From: Kovacikia minuta CCNUW1
GTDB lineage: Bacteria > Cyanobacteriota > Cyanobacteriia > Leptolyngbyales > Leptolyngbyaceae
Direction of reading: 5' to 3'
Length of the DNA: 64,000 nt
NCBI RefSeq assembly: GCF_020091585.1
Contig: NZ_CP083582.1
Span: 6,520,536 to 6,584,535, forward strand
Every line of letters begins with the position of its first letter. Position 1 is the first letter of the stretch. Below the pieces are notes generated by a model. It was not told the origin of the DNA. It worked only from the letters and a program-made list of their open reading frames with translations, and did no database searches. The position numbers were made by a program, and so were the translations under genes. Shown here piece by piece: positions 28,657-39,142 of this stretch.

Positions 28657-30687
28657 ATGAATCCGAAACAATGGACCAAGTTACGGGAATGTTGCCGGGA
28701 TGATGCAGCCTTTGAGCAATTGCAGGAAATTTTGGCTGCTGAGCGCAGAAGTGTGGAATCGCTTCAGGAGCAGGTTACCCGATCGCAACAAACAACGGAA
28801 CGGGAAAGTAGCATCATTCGCGTACTTGGCAAATTGGGGCAGTCGATTATTGACCAGGTTCGTCAATCGCGTAATTTTGACCGCACCTTACAGGCAATGC
28901 TGCATGAGGTGCGAATTTTTTTGAATACCGATCGGGTCGTCATTTACCGCTTTAACCCGGATTGGAGTGGTGAATTTATCAGTGAATCGGTGGACGATCG
29001 CTGGACTCCCCTGCTCGAAGAACAGCAACAAAACCCGGTTTTGGGGCAAAACATCAGTGATTGTCAATTGAAATACCTGCTTCCTGAGGGTTTGAGCTAT
29101 ACCGACTCCCATTTACAAGCCACAAAGGGAGAATCGCTTCAAAGTCGGGAAAGCTTTATTGTTCAAGATATTTACAAGGCAAACTTTTCTGATTGCTACA
29201 TCCAGCTGTTGGAGAGCCTTGAAGCAAAAGCTTATGTGAGTGTGCCTATTTCTATGGGGGGTAAACTGTGGGGTTTACTGACAACCTATCAAAATACTGG
29301 GTCTCGTTGCTGGCAAGCGTTAGAAGTTAGCTTATTAACTCAAGTCGGCAATCAACTTGGGGCAGCATTGCAACTGGCAGACTCGATCCAGGAAGTTCAA
29401 CTTCAGGCAGAACGCAGACAATTGATTGCCAATATTGCCGATCGCATCCGTAAACCGCTTGATATTCAGACCATTCTCAACACTACCGCGGAGGATGCTC
29501 GTCATCTCTTTAATGCAGACCGGGTGGCAGTCTACCGCTTTAATCCAGACTGGAATGGGGAATTTATCGCTGAGTCTGTGGCTGATGGGTGGGTGCATCT
29601 AGTAGAAACCAACGTGACCAAAATTTGGGAAGATACCTATCTTCAGGAAACCCAGGGTGGACGTTACCAAAACAATGAAACCTTTGCCGTAGAGGACATC
29701 TACACCGTGGGGCATCGTGAATGCCATATTGAACTGCTGGAGCAATTTCAAACGAGGGCTTATGCGATCGCTCCCATCTTTACCGGAAAAAACCTTTGGG
29801 GATTACTCGCTGTTTACCAAAATGGTGCCCCCCGCTCCTGGCAACCCGCAGAAGTTGATTTGTTAGCTCAAATTGGCATCCAGCTCGGAGTTGCCCTCCA
29901 ACAGGCAGAACTCTTTGCCAACCTGCACCAAGAAGTTGCTGAACGCCAGCAGGCAGAACAACAGGTCAGACAACTCAACCAGAATTTGCACCAGCGCAAT
30001 GCCGAGTTAGAGGTGGTCAACCAGGAACTGGAAGCCTTTGCCTACTCCGTTTCCCATGACCTGCGGGCACCTTTGCGCAGCATCGATGGTTTCAGTCAGG
30101 CCATCCTGGAAGACTACACAGCCTGCCTGGATGAAACCGGACAGGACTATCTCCGGCGAATTCGGTCAGCAACTCAACGGATGGGTCAGTTAATTGACGA
30201 TCTGCTTACCCTCTCGCGGGTAACCCGGAGCGAACTTCGGCAGGAAACGGTCAACCTAAGCGCTCTGGCACAGGCGATCGCGACTGACCTACACCAATCG
30301 GACCCGTCTCGCGCCGTAGAATTCGCCATTCAAGAGAACCTAATTGACACAGGAGATCCGCGCTTACTGCGGGTTGTACTGATAAACTTATTAGACAATG
30401 CCTGGAAATTCACCTCCAAGAAAGCAACAGCACGAATCGAATTTAATGTTACGATTCAAGAAGACGGTAAAAAAATATACTTCGCCAAAGATGATGGTTC
30501 GGGGTTTGATATGGCTTATGCCGACAAACTGTTTGGTCCATTCCAGCGTCTGCATTCAATGAGCGAGTTCCCTGGAAATGGGATTGGGCTGGCAACGATT
30601 CAGCGCATTATTCATCGTCACGGTGGTCGGGTTTGGGCGGAGGGTATCCTGGGGCAGGGAGCCACCTTTTATTTCACATTGCAATAA
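28657..30687 (+). CDS. double-GAF histidine kinase, cyanobacteriochrome-like
   Basis: The protein has 676 residues and is soluble. An N-terminal helix is followed by two phytochrome-class GAF domains (about 62-240 and 262-418), a coiled coil, HisKA with His467 (SVSHDLRAPLRSIDGF) and HATPase. Each GAF has the cyanobacteriochrome layout (DRVxVYRFNPDWxGEFI, then VEDIY, then a Cys before the last strands). GAF2 has the canonical bilin-attachment pair Cys356-His357 followed by IELLEQF. GAF1 has Cys180 followed by Tyr instead of His. GAF2 is therefore a good candidate for covalent bilin binding and light sensing, and GAF1 less so. The kinase core is of the phytochrome/bacteriophytochrome type, and an Rcp1-like receiver follows directly. 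Photochemistry is inferred, not shown. Confidence 0.88.
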   Translation: MNPKQWTKLRECCRDDAAFEQLQEILAAERRSVESLQEQVTRSQQTTERESSIIRVLGKLGQSIIDQVRQSRNFDRTLQAMLHEVRIFLNTDRVVIYRFNPDWSGEFISESVDDRWTPLLEEQQQNPVLGQNISDCQLKYLLPEGLSYTDSHLQATKGESLQSRESFIVQDIYKANFSDCYIQLLESLEAKAYVSVPISMGGKLWGLLTTYQNTGSRCWQALEVSLLTQVGNQLGAALQLADSIQEVQLQAERRQLIANIADRIRKPLDIQTILNTTAEDARHLFNADRVAVYRFNPDWNGEFIAESVADGWVHLVETNVTKIWEDTYLQETQGGRYQNNETFAVEDIYTVGHRECHIELLEQFQTRAYAIAPIFTGKNLWGLLAVYQNGAPRSWQPAEVDLLAQIGIQLGVALQQAELFANLHQEVAERQQAEQQVRQLNQNLHQRNAELEVVNQELEAFAYSVSHDLRAPLRSIDGFSQAILEDYTACLDETGQDYLRRIRSATQRMGQLIDDLLTLSRVTRSELRQETVNLSALAQAIATDLHQSDPSRAVEFAIQENLIDTGDPRLLRVVLINLLDNAWKFTSKKATARIEFNVTIQEDGKKIYFAKDDGSGFDMAYADKLFGPFQRLHSMSEFPGNGIGLATIQRIIHRHGGRVWAEGILGQGATFYFTLQ

Positions 30688-30701
30688 ATATCCACAAATT
30701 A

Positions 30702-31145
30702 ATGAACGGCCGATCGATCCTTCTTGTAGAAGACAATCCAGACGACGAAGCACTGGCAATTCGTGCTTTACAGCGGAGCCATATCACCAATGAGATTGTG
30801 GTTGTCCACGACGGTGTAGAAGCATTGGACTATCTATTTGGTACAGGAGCCTATGCAGACCGGGATATGACCATTCAACCAACGGTCATTTTGCTTGATT
30901 TGAAGCTACCCCGCTTAGATGGAATCGAAGTTTTGCGCCGCCTGCGCAGCAATGAAAGCACCAAGCTCCTCCCGGTTGTGATTCTTACCACATCGGAAGA
31001 AGAACAGGATCTATTGAACAGCTATAGCCTTGGATGCAACAGCTATGTGCGAAAACCTGTGGATTTTGTTCAGTTTTCCCAGGCAGTTCAGCAACTTGGA
31101 ATGTACTGGCTACTACTGAATGAACCCCCACCCCATAGAGGCTAG
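30702..31145 (+). CDS. Rcp1-like response regulator
   Basis: The protein has 147 residues from ATG 30702; a longer in-frame start overlapping the kinase is unlikely. It is a single receiver of the phytochrome-partner (Rcp1) type: LLVEDNPDDEALAIRAL, an insertion loop DYLFGTGAYADRD, phospho-Asp in LLDLKLPRLDG, Thr in ILTTSEEEQD and Lys in YVRKPVDF. It starts 14 bases after the stop of the double-GAF kinase. In cyanobacteria Cph1/Rcp1 pairs have this same order, so it is the probable phospho-acceptor of that kinase. Confidence 0.93.
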   Translation: MNGRSILLVEDNPDDEALAIRALQRSHITNEIVVVHDGVEALDYLFGTGAYADRDMTIQPTVILLDLKLPRLDGIEVLRRLRSNESTKLLPVVILTTSEEEQDLLNSYSLGCNSYVRKPVDFVQFSQAVQQLGMYWLLLNEPPPHRG

Positions 31146-31290
31146 ATAGGGAGAAATGGGGCAGGGAATATCAGGTTTTGCGTTGAGAAACAGTGATCAG
31201 TAAACAATGATCAGAAACCAATGCATCAATGAAAATTAGTGACTGAGAACTGAGAACTGGAAACTGATACCTGACCCCACCCTCAATACC

Positions 31291-31395
31291 TAGAACGCTG
31301 ATACAGAAACCGGGTTTCTTCTGTGAGATGCTCAAGTTTCGTTGAATATCCTCACCAGAAACCCGGTTTCTCGAAATACTGTACCGATGCTCTAG
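31291..31395. repeat. 105-base MITE, copy 1
   Basis: It starts CTAGAACGCTGATACAG and ends in the imperfect inverse (CTGTACCGATGCTCTAG). Just inside, AAACCGGGTTTC and GAAACCCGGTTT form a second inverted pair. A copy of exactly the same length lies at 51528-51632. The rightmost bases supply the stop codon of ctpA. Confidence 0.85.
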
Positions 31396-32735
31396 GGCGT
31401 ATCTAACCGACCCTTTTCCTGGCGGGTACTAACTTGCTGAGTTCCCAGAATGGGGGCAGGTCGTGCCGCAGTCGCTTTCTCCAACACGACGATCGCTTGG
31501 GCATACTGGGGATCATCCTTGGTTGCAAACAGTTTGGGATTGGATGACAACTTTTGGCGATCGCCATCGGTCAGGTCTATTTTGACATCGGGAGCGATTC
31601 CTTTGTGGCTGATATCGGTGCCATTGGGCGTGTAGTAGTGGGCAATCGTGACTGCCAATCCTGACCCATCCGCCAGGGAATGCACGGACTGCACCAGTGC
31701 TTTACCGAAGGTCTGGCTGCCAACAATCTTTGCCCGCCCATTATCCTTTAACGCTCCGGTCAAGATCTCGCTGGAGCTGGCGGAGTTGCCATCTACCAGA
31801 ACCACCAACGGCAACTTGGTGATAGCAGTCCGATTGGCGCTGATTTCCTCGCTGTTACCCTTGCGATCGACCGTGCGGACGATATCCCCTTTATCCAGCC
31901 ACATGCGACTGATTTCAATACTGGATTGCAACAGCCCGCCAGGATTACCCCGCAGGTCTAACACAAACCCTTCCACCTTCTTCGTTTGTAAATCCTGAAT
32001 TGCCCGCCGCATCTGGTCGGCTGCGTGGGCACTGAATTCGTTTAACCGAATATATCCAATCCGTTTATTCCCCTCTTCTTTAACGGAATAGCGCACGGTT
32101 GGAAGTTCAATTCGGGCACGGGTCAATGCCAGGGGGAAACTGCCTTTGCCATCCCGCCCGATTTCTAGCATTACTTTGGTGCCAACATCCCCTCGAATCA
32201 GGGTAGAAGCATCATCAACCGTCATCCCTTTGGTGTTTTTGCCATTGATTGCCAGAATGCGATCGCCCGACTGCACACCGGCTTTAAAGGCGGGAGAATT
32301 ATCGATCGGTTCAACCACGGTCAGAATTTTTGTCTGATCGTTGACTTCCAAGCGAATCCCCACGCCTGAGAGTTCACCAGCAGTCTGGTTACTCAGGGCA
32401 TCGTACTGTTTCGGGTCCATGAAGCGCGTGTAGGGATCGTTGAGCTTTTCTAACGCCGCCTTCAATGCTGCATACGCCTGCTCTTTATTCGTATAGTCTT
32501 TGCTTAATAATGCCTGCCGGGTTGCCTGCCAGTCAGTTCGGTTAAAACTGCCATCGACATATTCCCGGTTCACGATTTGCCAGGCTTCATCCACGATCGC
32601 CTTGGGGCTGTCCTGGAGAGCGGCCTGAACGCTACTCGAAGCGGGGCCAAGCAGAGAAACCGTGGAAGTGGCAAGGATCGCTCCCGTAAACAGGGCGAAA
32701 TGGAAGAGAGAAGGGCGCTTAATGGTTCCGTTCAT
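31392..32735 (-). CDS. ctpA: S41-family C-terminal processing peptidase
   Basis: The protein has 447 residues. An N-terminal signal sequence (about 1-38) is followed by a helical domain, a PDZ domain (about 118-200, SGVGIRLEV...GDRILAINGK) and the S41 catalytic domain. The catalytic Ser is in GNSASSSEIL and the Lys in QTFGKALVQ. Cyanobacterial CtpA removes the C-terminal extension of the D1 precursor in the thylakoid lumen. Other Ctp paralogues exist, so assignment to CtpA itself is likely but not certain. The stop codon TAG lies within the outer end of a 105-base MITE, so the element's insertion probably reset the C-terminus. Confidence 0.88.
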   Translation of the reverse strand: MNGTIKRPSLFHFALFTGAILATSTVSLLGPASSSVQAALQDSPKAIVDEAWQIVNREYVDGSFNRTDWQATRQALLSKDYTNKEQAYAALKAALEKLNDPYTRFMDPKQYDALSNQTAGELSGVGIRLEVNDQTKILTVVEPIDNSPAFKAGVQSGDRILAINGKNTKGMTVDDASTLIRGDVGTKVMLEIGRDGKGSFPLALTRARIELPTVRYSVKEEGNKRIGYIRLNEFSAHAADQMRRAIQDLQTKKVEGFVLDLRGNPGGLLQSSIEISRMWLDKGDIVRTVDRKGNSEEISANRTAITKLPLVVLVDGNSASSSEILTGALKDNGRAKIVGSQTFGKALVQSVHSLADGSGLAVTIAHYYTPNGTDISHKGIAPDVKIDLTDGDRQKLSSNPKLFATKDDPQYAQAIVVLEKATAARPAPILGTQQVSTRQEKGRLDTP

Positions 32736-33241
32736 TGAGGATTTAGAAGGAAAAATAGGGGTTTTTTAGGGTTAGCAATGAAATACCCTGGAAGTAGCAG
32801 CAAATCTGCCACCAAAGCGTTGCGTACTATCTGTAGGGGATTCAGCCCATCCAGATAACAGGAGATGAAAGCAAGGAATCTCTCCAACTTACTGGAAGGC
32901 TGAACCACAATCTATGTAGTAGATGACAGTTTGCCAGGTAGACCAGGTATGGAAGTAAGTATCGAACATGTAAACACCTTTCCTAAACCTAGCTGGATTC
33001 AAATACAAACCTTTTCGACAATCTAACCGAATTCCGTGGAATTGGGATAGGGGTGGAAGCGTTAACTTTTCCGAAATTTTTCATCAAGTTTTGTTAAGTT
33101 CTGTCTACCTTCGTTAAACGTTGTCGCCCTTGATGAGAATGGGAGAATGGTAGGAAATTCAAGCGTCAGAATTTAGGAGTTAAGATTCAAGAGCCGTGTC
33201 ACTTTAAGGTTGAAGATTTTAGGTTGGGGATTGTGAAACCT
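32736..33241. other. about 500-base divergent intergenic region
   Basis: This region lies between ctpA (leftward) and a TPR-like gene (rightward). It is A/T-richer than its neighbours (about 33040-33120) and should hold both promoters. I see no clear operator, riboswitch or small gene. Confidence 0.5.
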
Positions 33242-34051
33242 ATGGTTACGGATAATAAAGTTCGACTGAAACGAATTCCTTTCCTGTTAGAGGGAGCGAT
33301 CGCCGCGATCGCCTTGGTAGGTGTGATTGCGATGCAACGTGCTCAACTGAACCGCCCTTCCCTCTGGGCTTCTGATCCCCAGCAAGCTGAGAAGCAAGAA
33401 GCGGTCAGGCTAGACCTGCTCAATAAAACCCCTACGTTTGGGTTCAGTAACCTGATGGCTGACTGGACCTTTCTGAATTTTCTCCAGTACTACGGTGATA
33501 CTCCCGTGCGGGAAAAAACAGGCTATGCCCTCAGCCCAAAATACTTTGATATCATCACTCGGCTGGACCCCCGCTTTGAGGATGTCTACCTGTTTCTCTC
33601 TGGGACACTCTCCTACCAATTAGGGGAACCCAAACAGGCAATTCGGATGATAGATCGGGGAATTGCGGCACTCTCTCCAACAATTAATCCTAAATCCTTT
33701 CAACTCTGGCGATTTAAAGGGCTGGATCAATTATTGTTACTGGGAGATATTCCTGGCTCTATTCGTTCCCATGAGATGGCAGCAAAATGGGCGCAGGGCA
33801 CGCCTGACCAGTCACTCGTCCCCATTTTTCAACAAGTGGTTGATTTTCTGCGTAAGGACCCGGATAGCGTTCCGGTGCGGCTCCAATCCTGGGCAACTAT
33901 TTATAGTCAGGCAGCAGAGGTAAAAGACAAACAAACGCAGGAGAGGGCCAAACAAGAAATTGAAAAATTGGGCTGGCAACTACAAGTGAAAAATGGCAGG
34001 TTGCATTTAGAGCCAAGCTCGCCTTCAGCTAAGCCTGCAAAGTCGTCGTGA
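33242..34051 (+). CDS. membrane-anchored TPR-like protein, function unknown
   Basis: The protein has about 269 residues from ATG 33242; a TTG at 33224 would add six. One N-terminal membrane helix (about 16-33, LEGAIAAIALVGVIAM) is followed by helical repeats that resemble TPR units (VYLFLSGTLSYQLGEPKQAIRMIDRGI, LLLGDIPGSIRSHEMAAKWA). The C-terminus is a Ser/Pro/Lys tail. The segment FGFSNLMADWTFLNFLQYYGD is distinctive and looks conserved. I recognise a cyanobacterial conserved hypothetical pattern but no named family. The gene stands alone between ctpA and alr. Confidence 0.75.
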   Translation: MVTDNKVRLKRIPFLLEGAIAAIALVGVIAMQRAQLNRPSLWASDPQQAEKQEAVRLDLLNKTPTFGFSNLMADWTFLNFLQYYGDTPVREKTGYALSPKYFDIITRLDPRFEDVYLFLSGTLSYQLGEPKQAIRMIDRGIAALSPTINPKSFQLWRFKGLDQLLLLGDIPGSIRSHEMAAKWAQGTPDQSLVPIFQQVVDFLRKDPDSVPVRLQSWATIYSQAAEVKDKQTQERAKQEIEKLGWQLQVKNGRLHLEPSSPSAKPAKSS

Positions 34052-34344
34052 ATTGGGAAGTAGGCGTCAGGAGCCAGAAGGGTTGGTGGCAAATAGGCAT
34101 CAGGAGCCAGCACCCAGAAGGGCAGACTCCTCTTCATCCCTAGAAGCCTGTTTCCCTGCTGACTCGTGGATTCTGGCGGCTGAATTCGGCTGGAGTAGCT
34201 ACGAACTTCGAACGATCCCTTATAGTTATGGTTATTTCTATCAGACTGGCCCAACGCTGCCTGCTCAAAGCTATTCGCTGAAAGCCGAAAGTCTGATTGC
34301 TGATTGCTAATTGCGCATGGTGTGAATGAGGAGTTACATGACAT

Positions 34345-35544
34345 ATGTTGAGTTGGGATCAGAGTCCGAGTCTTGCCCTGATGCGTCAGGAACGGGCATG
34401 GGTTGAGGTAAACCCGGCAGCGATCGCCCATAATGTGCGACAAATTCGCAGTCTGTTGTCTAACCGGACGGAGTTGATGGCAGTTGTCAAAGCAGATGCC
34501 TACGGGCATGGAGCCATAACAGTTGCCCAGACGGCATTGCAAGCGGGCGCAACCTGGCTGGGAGTTGCCACCATTCCAGAGGGGATTGAACTGCGGGAAG
34601 CCGGGATCGACGCCCCCATCCTCGTGCTGGGGGCACATCACATGCCAGAACAGATTCGGGCGATCGCTCGTTGGCAACTGCAACCGACGCTCTGTACTCC
34701 CCGGCAAGCCCTGATTTTTTCAGAGGTGATGGGGGAATTGGGCGATCGTGATCCCCTGGCAGTTCACCTTAAATTAGACACGGGCATGTCCCGGTTGGGG
34801 ACATTGTGGCAGGAAGCAGCGGAGTTTGCCCAGTTGGTTCAGGGACTGCCCAGTTTGAGAATTGCCAGCGTTTACTCCCATTTGGCAACTGCGGAAGCCC
34901 CAGATCAAACGGTTGCCAAACAGCAGCAGCAACGATTTGAAACGGCTGTGGCTCAGATTCAAGCGTTGGGAATCATTCCACCCCGTTTGCACCTGGCAAA
35001 TTCTGCCGCAACCCTGACTGATTCTACCCTTCACTACGACATGGTGAGAGCGGGTTTAGCCCTTTATGGGCTGTATCCAGCCAGTCACCTAAACAGGGTG
35101 GTCAACCTTAAACCTGCGCTTCAAGTAAAGGCGCGGGTCACTCAGGTGAAAACGATCCAACCAGGCGTTGGCGTTAGCTATGGGCATCGGTTTGTGTCCG
35201 ATCGGGAAACTCAGATTGCTGTGGTCGGGATTGGCTATGCCGATGGGGTGCCCCGTAATCTTTCTAATAAGATCAGCGTTTTGGTGAGAGGTCAGCGGGT
35301 GCCCCAAATTGGTGCAGTCACAATGGATCAACTGATGATTGACGTAAGCACGATCGCCGATTTGCGTGAAGGCGAAGTAGTGACGTTGTTGGGACGGGAT
35401 GGGGACCAATTCATTTCGGCTGATGATTGGGCAAATACTCTGGGCACCATTTCCTGGGAAATCCTTTGCGACTTCAAGCATCGCCTGCCCCGAATCGCCG
35501 TCAGCCAGCCCCTGGGCGATCGCACCCTTGAATTTAACGTTTGA
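34345..35544 (+). CDS. alr: alanine racemase
   Basis: The protein has 399 residues, the normal length. PLP-binding Lys49 lies in the signature VVKADAYGHG near the N-terminus of the TIM barrel. The C-terminal beta domain has the second-subunit Tyr region GVSYGHRF and the MDQLMIDVS motif. The enzyme interconverts L- and D-alanine for peptidoglycan in the cytoplasm. GGAG lies about 17 bases before the ATG, so the ribosome binding site is weak. It has no peptidoglycan-gene neighbour here except the distant L,D-transpeptidase. Confidence 0.96.
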   Translation: MLSWDQSPSLALMRQERAWVEVNPAAIAHNVRQIRSLLSNRTELMAVVKADAYGHGAITVAQTALQAGATWLGVATIPEGIELREAGIDAPILVLGAHHMPEQIRAIARWQLQPTLCTPRQALIFSEVMGELGDRDPLAVHLKLDTGMSRLGTLWQEAAEFAQLVQGLPSLRIASVYSHLATAEAPDQTVAKQQQQRFETAVAQIQALGIIPPRLHLANSAATLTDSTLHYDMVRAGLALYGLYPASHLNRVVNLKPALQVKARVTQVKTIQPGVGVSYGHRFVSDRETQIAVVGIGYADGVPRNLSNKISVLVRGQRVPQIGAVTMDQLMIDVSTIADLREGEVVTLLGRDGDQFISADDWANTLGTISWEILCDFKHRLPRIAVSQPLGDRTLEFNV

Positions 35545-35603
35545 AATTTCTTCTGAAGTAAGGCGATGGATGTCGTTCCTAAGTAACTTGAACACCCTTA
35601 CTT

Positions 35604-35675
35604 GTACGGGCGCGGCATTCGGCAGCGGTTTTTGCGGCAATCGCGAGGACTTTCTACCGAATGCCACGCCCCTAC
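35604..35675. repeat. palindromic dispersed repeat (hairpin)
   Basis: The 19-base arms GTACGGGCGCGGCATTCGG (35604-35622) and CCGAATGCCACGCCCCTAC (35657-35675) pair with two mismatches around a 34-base loop. The GTAGGGGCGTGGCATTCGG type is a familiar cyanobacterial dispersed palindrome. It lies between the convergent alr and 35706-36134 genes. Confidence 0.75.
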
Positions 35676-35705
35676 GCAGAATGCCCCTTTAATCAATCCG
35701 CGATC

Positions 35706-36134
35706 CTAAATAGGACTACTCCTGAACAATTCTAAGACCTGCTGCAAAACTGCTTTGAGCTTGTCTGCCATTTCAGGGGTAGGGCTGCTTTCGCCTTCAA
35801 ACGTCCAGTTTTCCACCGTAGAAAGCCGCCATTGTTTACCGCGATGGCTGAACCCAACCGCTTCTATGCCAACGGCGTGACGATCGCCAGTCACCGGGTC
35901 TTGATGAAACCTGATTTGAAGCAAAATGCTCCGACTTTGGAGCGATCGTGAAAAACCGGGAAAATGAAATCCAATATCAATCGAATCGGGATCGACCAGT
36001 TCGCGGGTATCAGGGTCATTTGCCCAGGGCTTCAGGTCTGATTTCGCATCAGGAAACCCAGTCTTAAACAGGTTAACCACAGTCGCAATTTTGCTAGCGA
36101 ATTCCAGGCCCATTGCCTGTTCGGCTGCATTCAC
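35706..36134 (-). CDS. hypothetical protein
   Basis: The protein has 142 residues and is soluble, with no signal peptide. An N-terminal helix (AAEQAMGLEFASKIATVVNLF) is followed by a beta-rich core (SIDIGFHFPGF...ILLQIRFHQDP...GIEAVGFSHRGKQWRLST) and a C-terminal helix (ADKLKAVLQQVLELF). The family is not recognised. Codon use and HIP1 content match its neighbours. Confidence 0.7.
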   Translation of the reverse strand: MNAAEQAMGLEFASKIATVVNLFKTGFPDAKSDLKPWANDPDTRELVDPDSIDIGFHFPGFSRSLQSRSILLQIRFHQDPVTGDRHAVGIEAVGFSHRGKQWRLSTVENWTFEGESSPTPEMADKLKAVLQQVLELFRSSPI

Positions 36135-36478
36135 GCGTGACTCCTTTGAAGGACTAGAACGATAGCGGGGTCAGGGGTCAGGGGTCAGGGGTCAGGGAAT
36201 CAATCATCAGTGGCAAAGGGTTTCAACGACACAAGAGGTTCTAATTTCTATGGCTACGGCTATAAAGTTTGGCACCTGATAGCAAGGTTATCTTAAAGAT
36301 TATTCACAAAACTGTAGCGATCGCAAGGTTTCCAGATGGTTTTCAGTTTTGTCTCTTTGGATAGCCCCTAATCCACGGCAAATGAAAGCAATGGGATGCA
36401 CAAGGTGCATCCCACAAAAATGTATCTCCTACAATCAGGTAACTCAAGACCCTATACTGATGCTCTCGCTTCTATTTA
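36135..36478. other. 344-base gap with tandem repeat and one hairpin
   Basis: GGGGTCA heptamers are repeated four times at about 36170-36197. An eight-base perfect stem GGGATGCA (36393-36400) / TGCATCCC (36406-36413) may serve as a weak terminator downstream of the methyltransferase gene, but no T-run follows it on either strand. Confidence 0.6.
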
Positions 36479-37546
36479 CTACAAGCGCACACCTTCAACG
36501 ACACTGACAAAGGTTTCAGTTGGGACGATGCGGGTCAGTTTGAATCCGGCAGCAGCAAAAATCTGCTGATATTCTGCGGCAGTTCGTTCTTTGCCGCCGG
36601 GACACATGACCAGCATATTCACGTCCAGCAACTTGCCCAAAAATGGTTCATTGCCAGGGGGAATAACCTGTTCAACAACCAGCACTCTGCCGTCCGCGGT
36701 CATGGCGCGGTGGCACTGCTTGAGAATGGCGATCGCCCGTTCGTCATCCCAATCATGAATGATGTGCTTGAGGATATACGCATCGGCTCCAGCAGGCACC
36801 GCTTCAAAGAAATCCCCGGCAGCCAGTTGGCAGCGGTTCAGGAGTGGTTCCGAACCAATCAGGGATTGGGCGCGATCGATCACCTCCGCCTGATCAAACA
36901 GAATCCCTTCCAGGTGAGGATTAGCTTTCAGGATAGAAAACAGGAAACTGCCGTGTCCTCCGGCAACATCCACCAGTTTGCGAATCGGAGAAAAGTCGTA
37001 GGCGGCAACAACCCCAGCAATTTCCGTGCTAGAAAAACTGGTCATTGCCCGGTCAAAAACAGCCGCTGGCTCTGGATTTTGGGCGTAGTACTGGAAGATA
37101 TTCATGCCAAACAGATTCTCGAAGGCACTCTCACCCGTCTTAACGCTGTGCAGAATATTACCCCACGCGTTGTAGTGCTCCGGGTCTCCCACCATGATGG
37201 AGGCATCACGCACAGAACCAGGCATATCGCTTCTAAGGTAGTCTCCTAGAGGTGTCAGGCAAAAATAACCGGGTTCCGTTTCAGCGAAAATTCCCACACT
37301 TGCCAGTGCCCGCAGCAGGCGGTACAGTGCGGTGCGATCGCAGCCAGTTGTCACTGCCAGTTGATCACAATGTTGGGGACCCAGCTTCAACTGATCGGCA
37401 ATTCCCAACTTGGCAGCGGCATAAATTGACTGGGAAACCCAATAAGCAGTTACCATTTGCATCAGCACCATTTGTGGTGGAACGGTATTGACCGCTTGCG
37501 GGGATTCGGAGCTGGTTGCGTTAGGAGACAGGGTGTTCGTTTGCAT
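36479..37546 (-). CDS. SAM-dependent O-methyltransferase (Methyltransf_2 family)
   Basis: The protein has 355 residues. An N-terminal winged-helix dimerisation domain (about 25-110, MVTAYWVSQSIYAAAKLGIADQL) is followed by a Rossmann SAM-binding domain with DVAGGHGSFL as the glycine-rich motif. The general-base His lies in HIIHDWDDE. Relatives methylate hydroxyl groups of small aromatic or polyketide-like molecules and carotenoids (CrtF). The substrate cannot be told from sequence, and no biosynthetic cluster surrounds it. An IS110 element sits about 100 bases upstream and may affect expression. Confidence 0.9.
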   Translation of the reverse strand: MQTNTLSPNATSSESPQAVNTVPPQMVLMQMVTAYWVSQSIYAAAKLGIADQLKLGPQHCDQLAVTTGCDRTALYRLLRALASVGIFAETEPGYFCLTPLGDYLRSDMPGSVRDASIMVGDPEHYNAWGNILHSVKTGESAFENLFGMNIFQYYAQNPEPAAVFDRAMTSFSSTEIAGVVAAYDFSPIRKLVDVAGGHGSFLFSILKANPHLEGILFDQAEVIDRAQSLIGSEPLLNRCQLAAGDFFEAVPAGADAYILKHIIHDWDDERAIAILKQCHRAMTADGRVLVVEQVIPPGNEPFLGKLLDVNMLVMCPGGKERTAAEYQQIFAAAGFKLTRIVPTETFVSVVEGVRL

Positions 37547-37759
37547 AGTTCTCGTACAAAAGTGGTTGGTTAGAAATAGGACACCAAGGGTTTGATGGAA
37601 TTTCTTATACCAATTTGAATTGAAAACGCGACAAATCGGGTAGCGATTGTCTTGGGTGTCAAGGGGTTGAGGAACAACAGTTCACCTAAAAACGCCCAAG
37701 AGAAAGCGACAAACCGGAGGAGGGTTTGCGTGTCAGGGAGTGGAATGAAGGTGGACAAA

Positions 37760-38945
<1,186 letters not shown>

Positions 38946-39142
38946 GGGCGTTTGGCCAAACGCCCCTACAGGATGTTGGTGTGCCACGAAGACTATTTAA
39001 TTTGGTATTACAGGTAGAACTGCGAGCTAACATCTGAGGGCGTGCATAGCTAGAGCAGTGCCTTTGCTTGACTGCCAATATAAGTAGCAATCGAGAAGAT
39101 CTAGGGAAGAGAATGGGGGAGGCGTCAGGTATCAGGCAGTCT

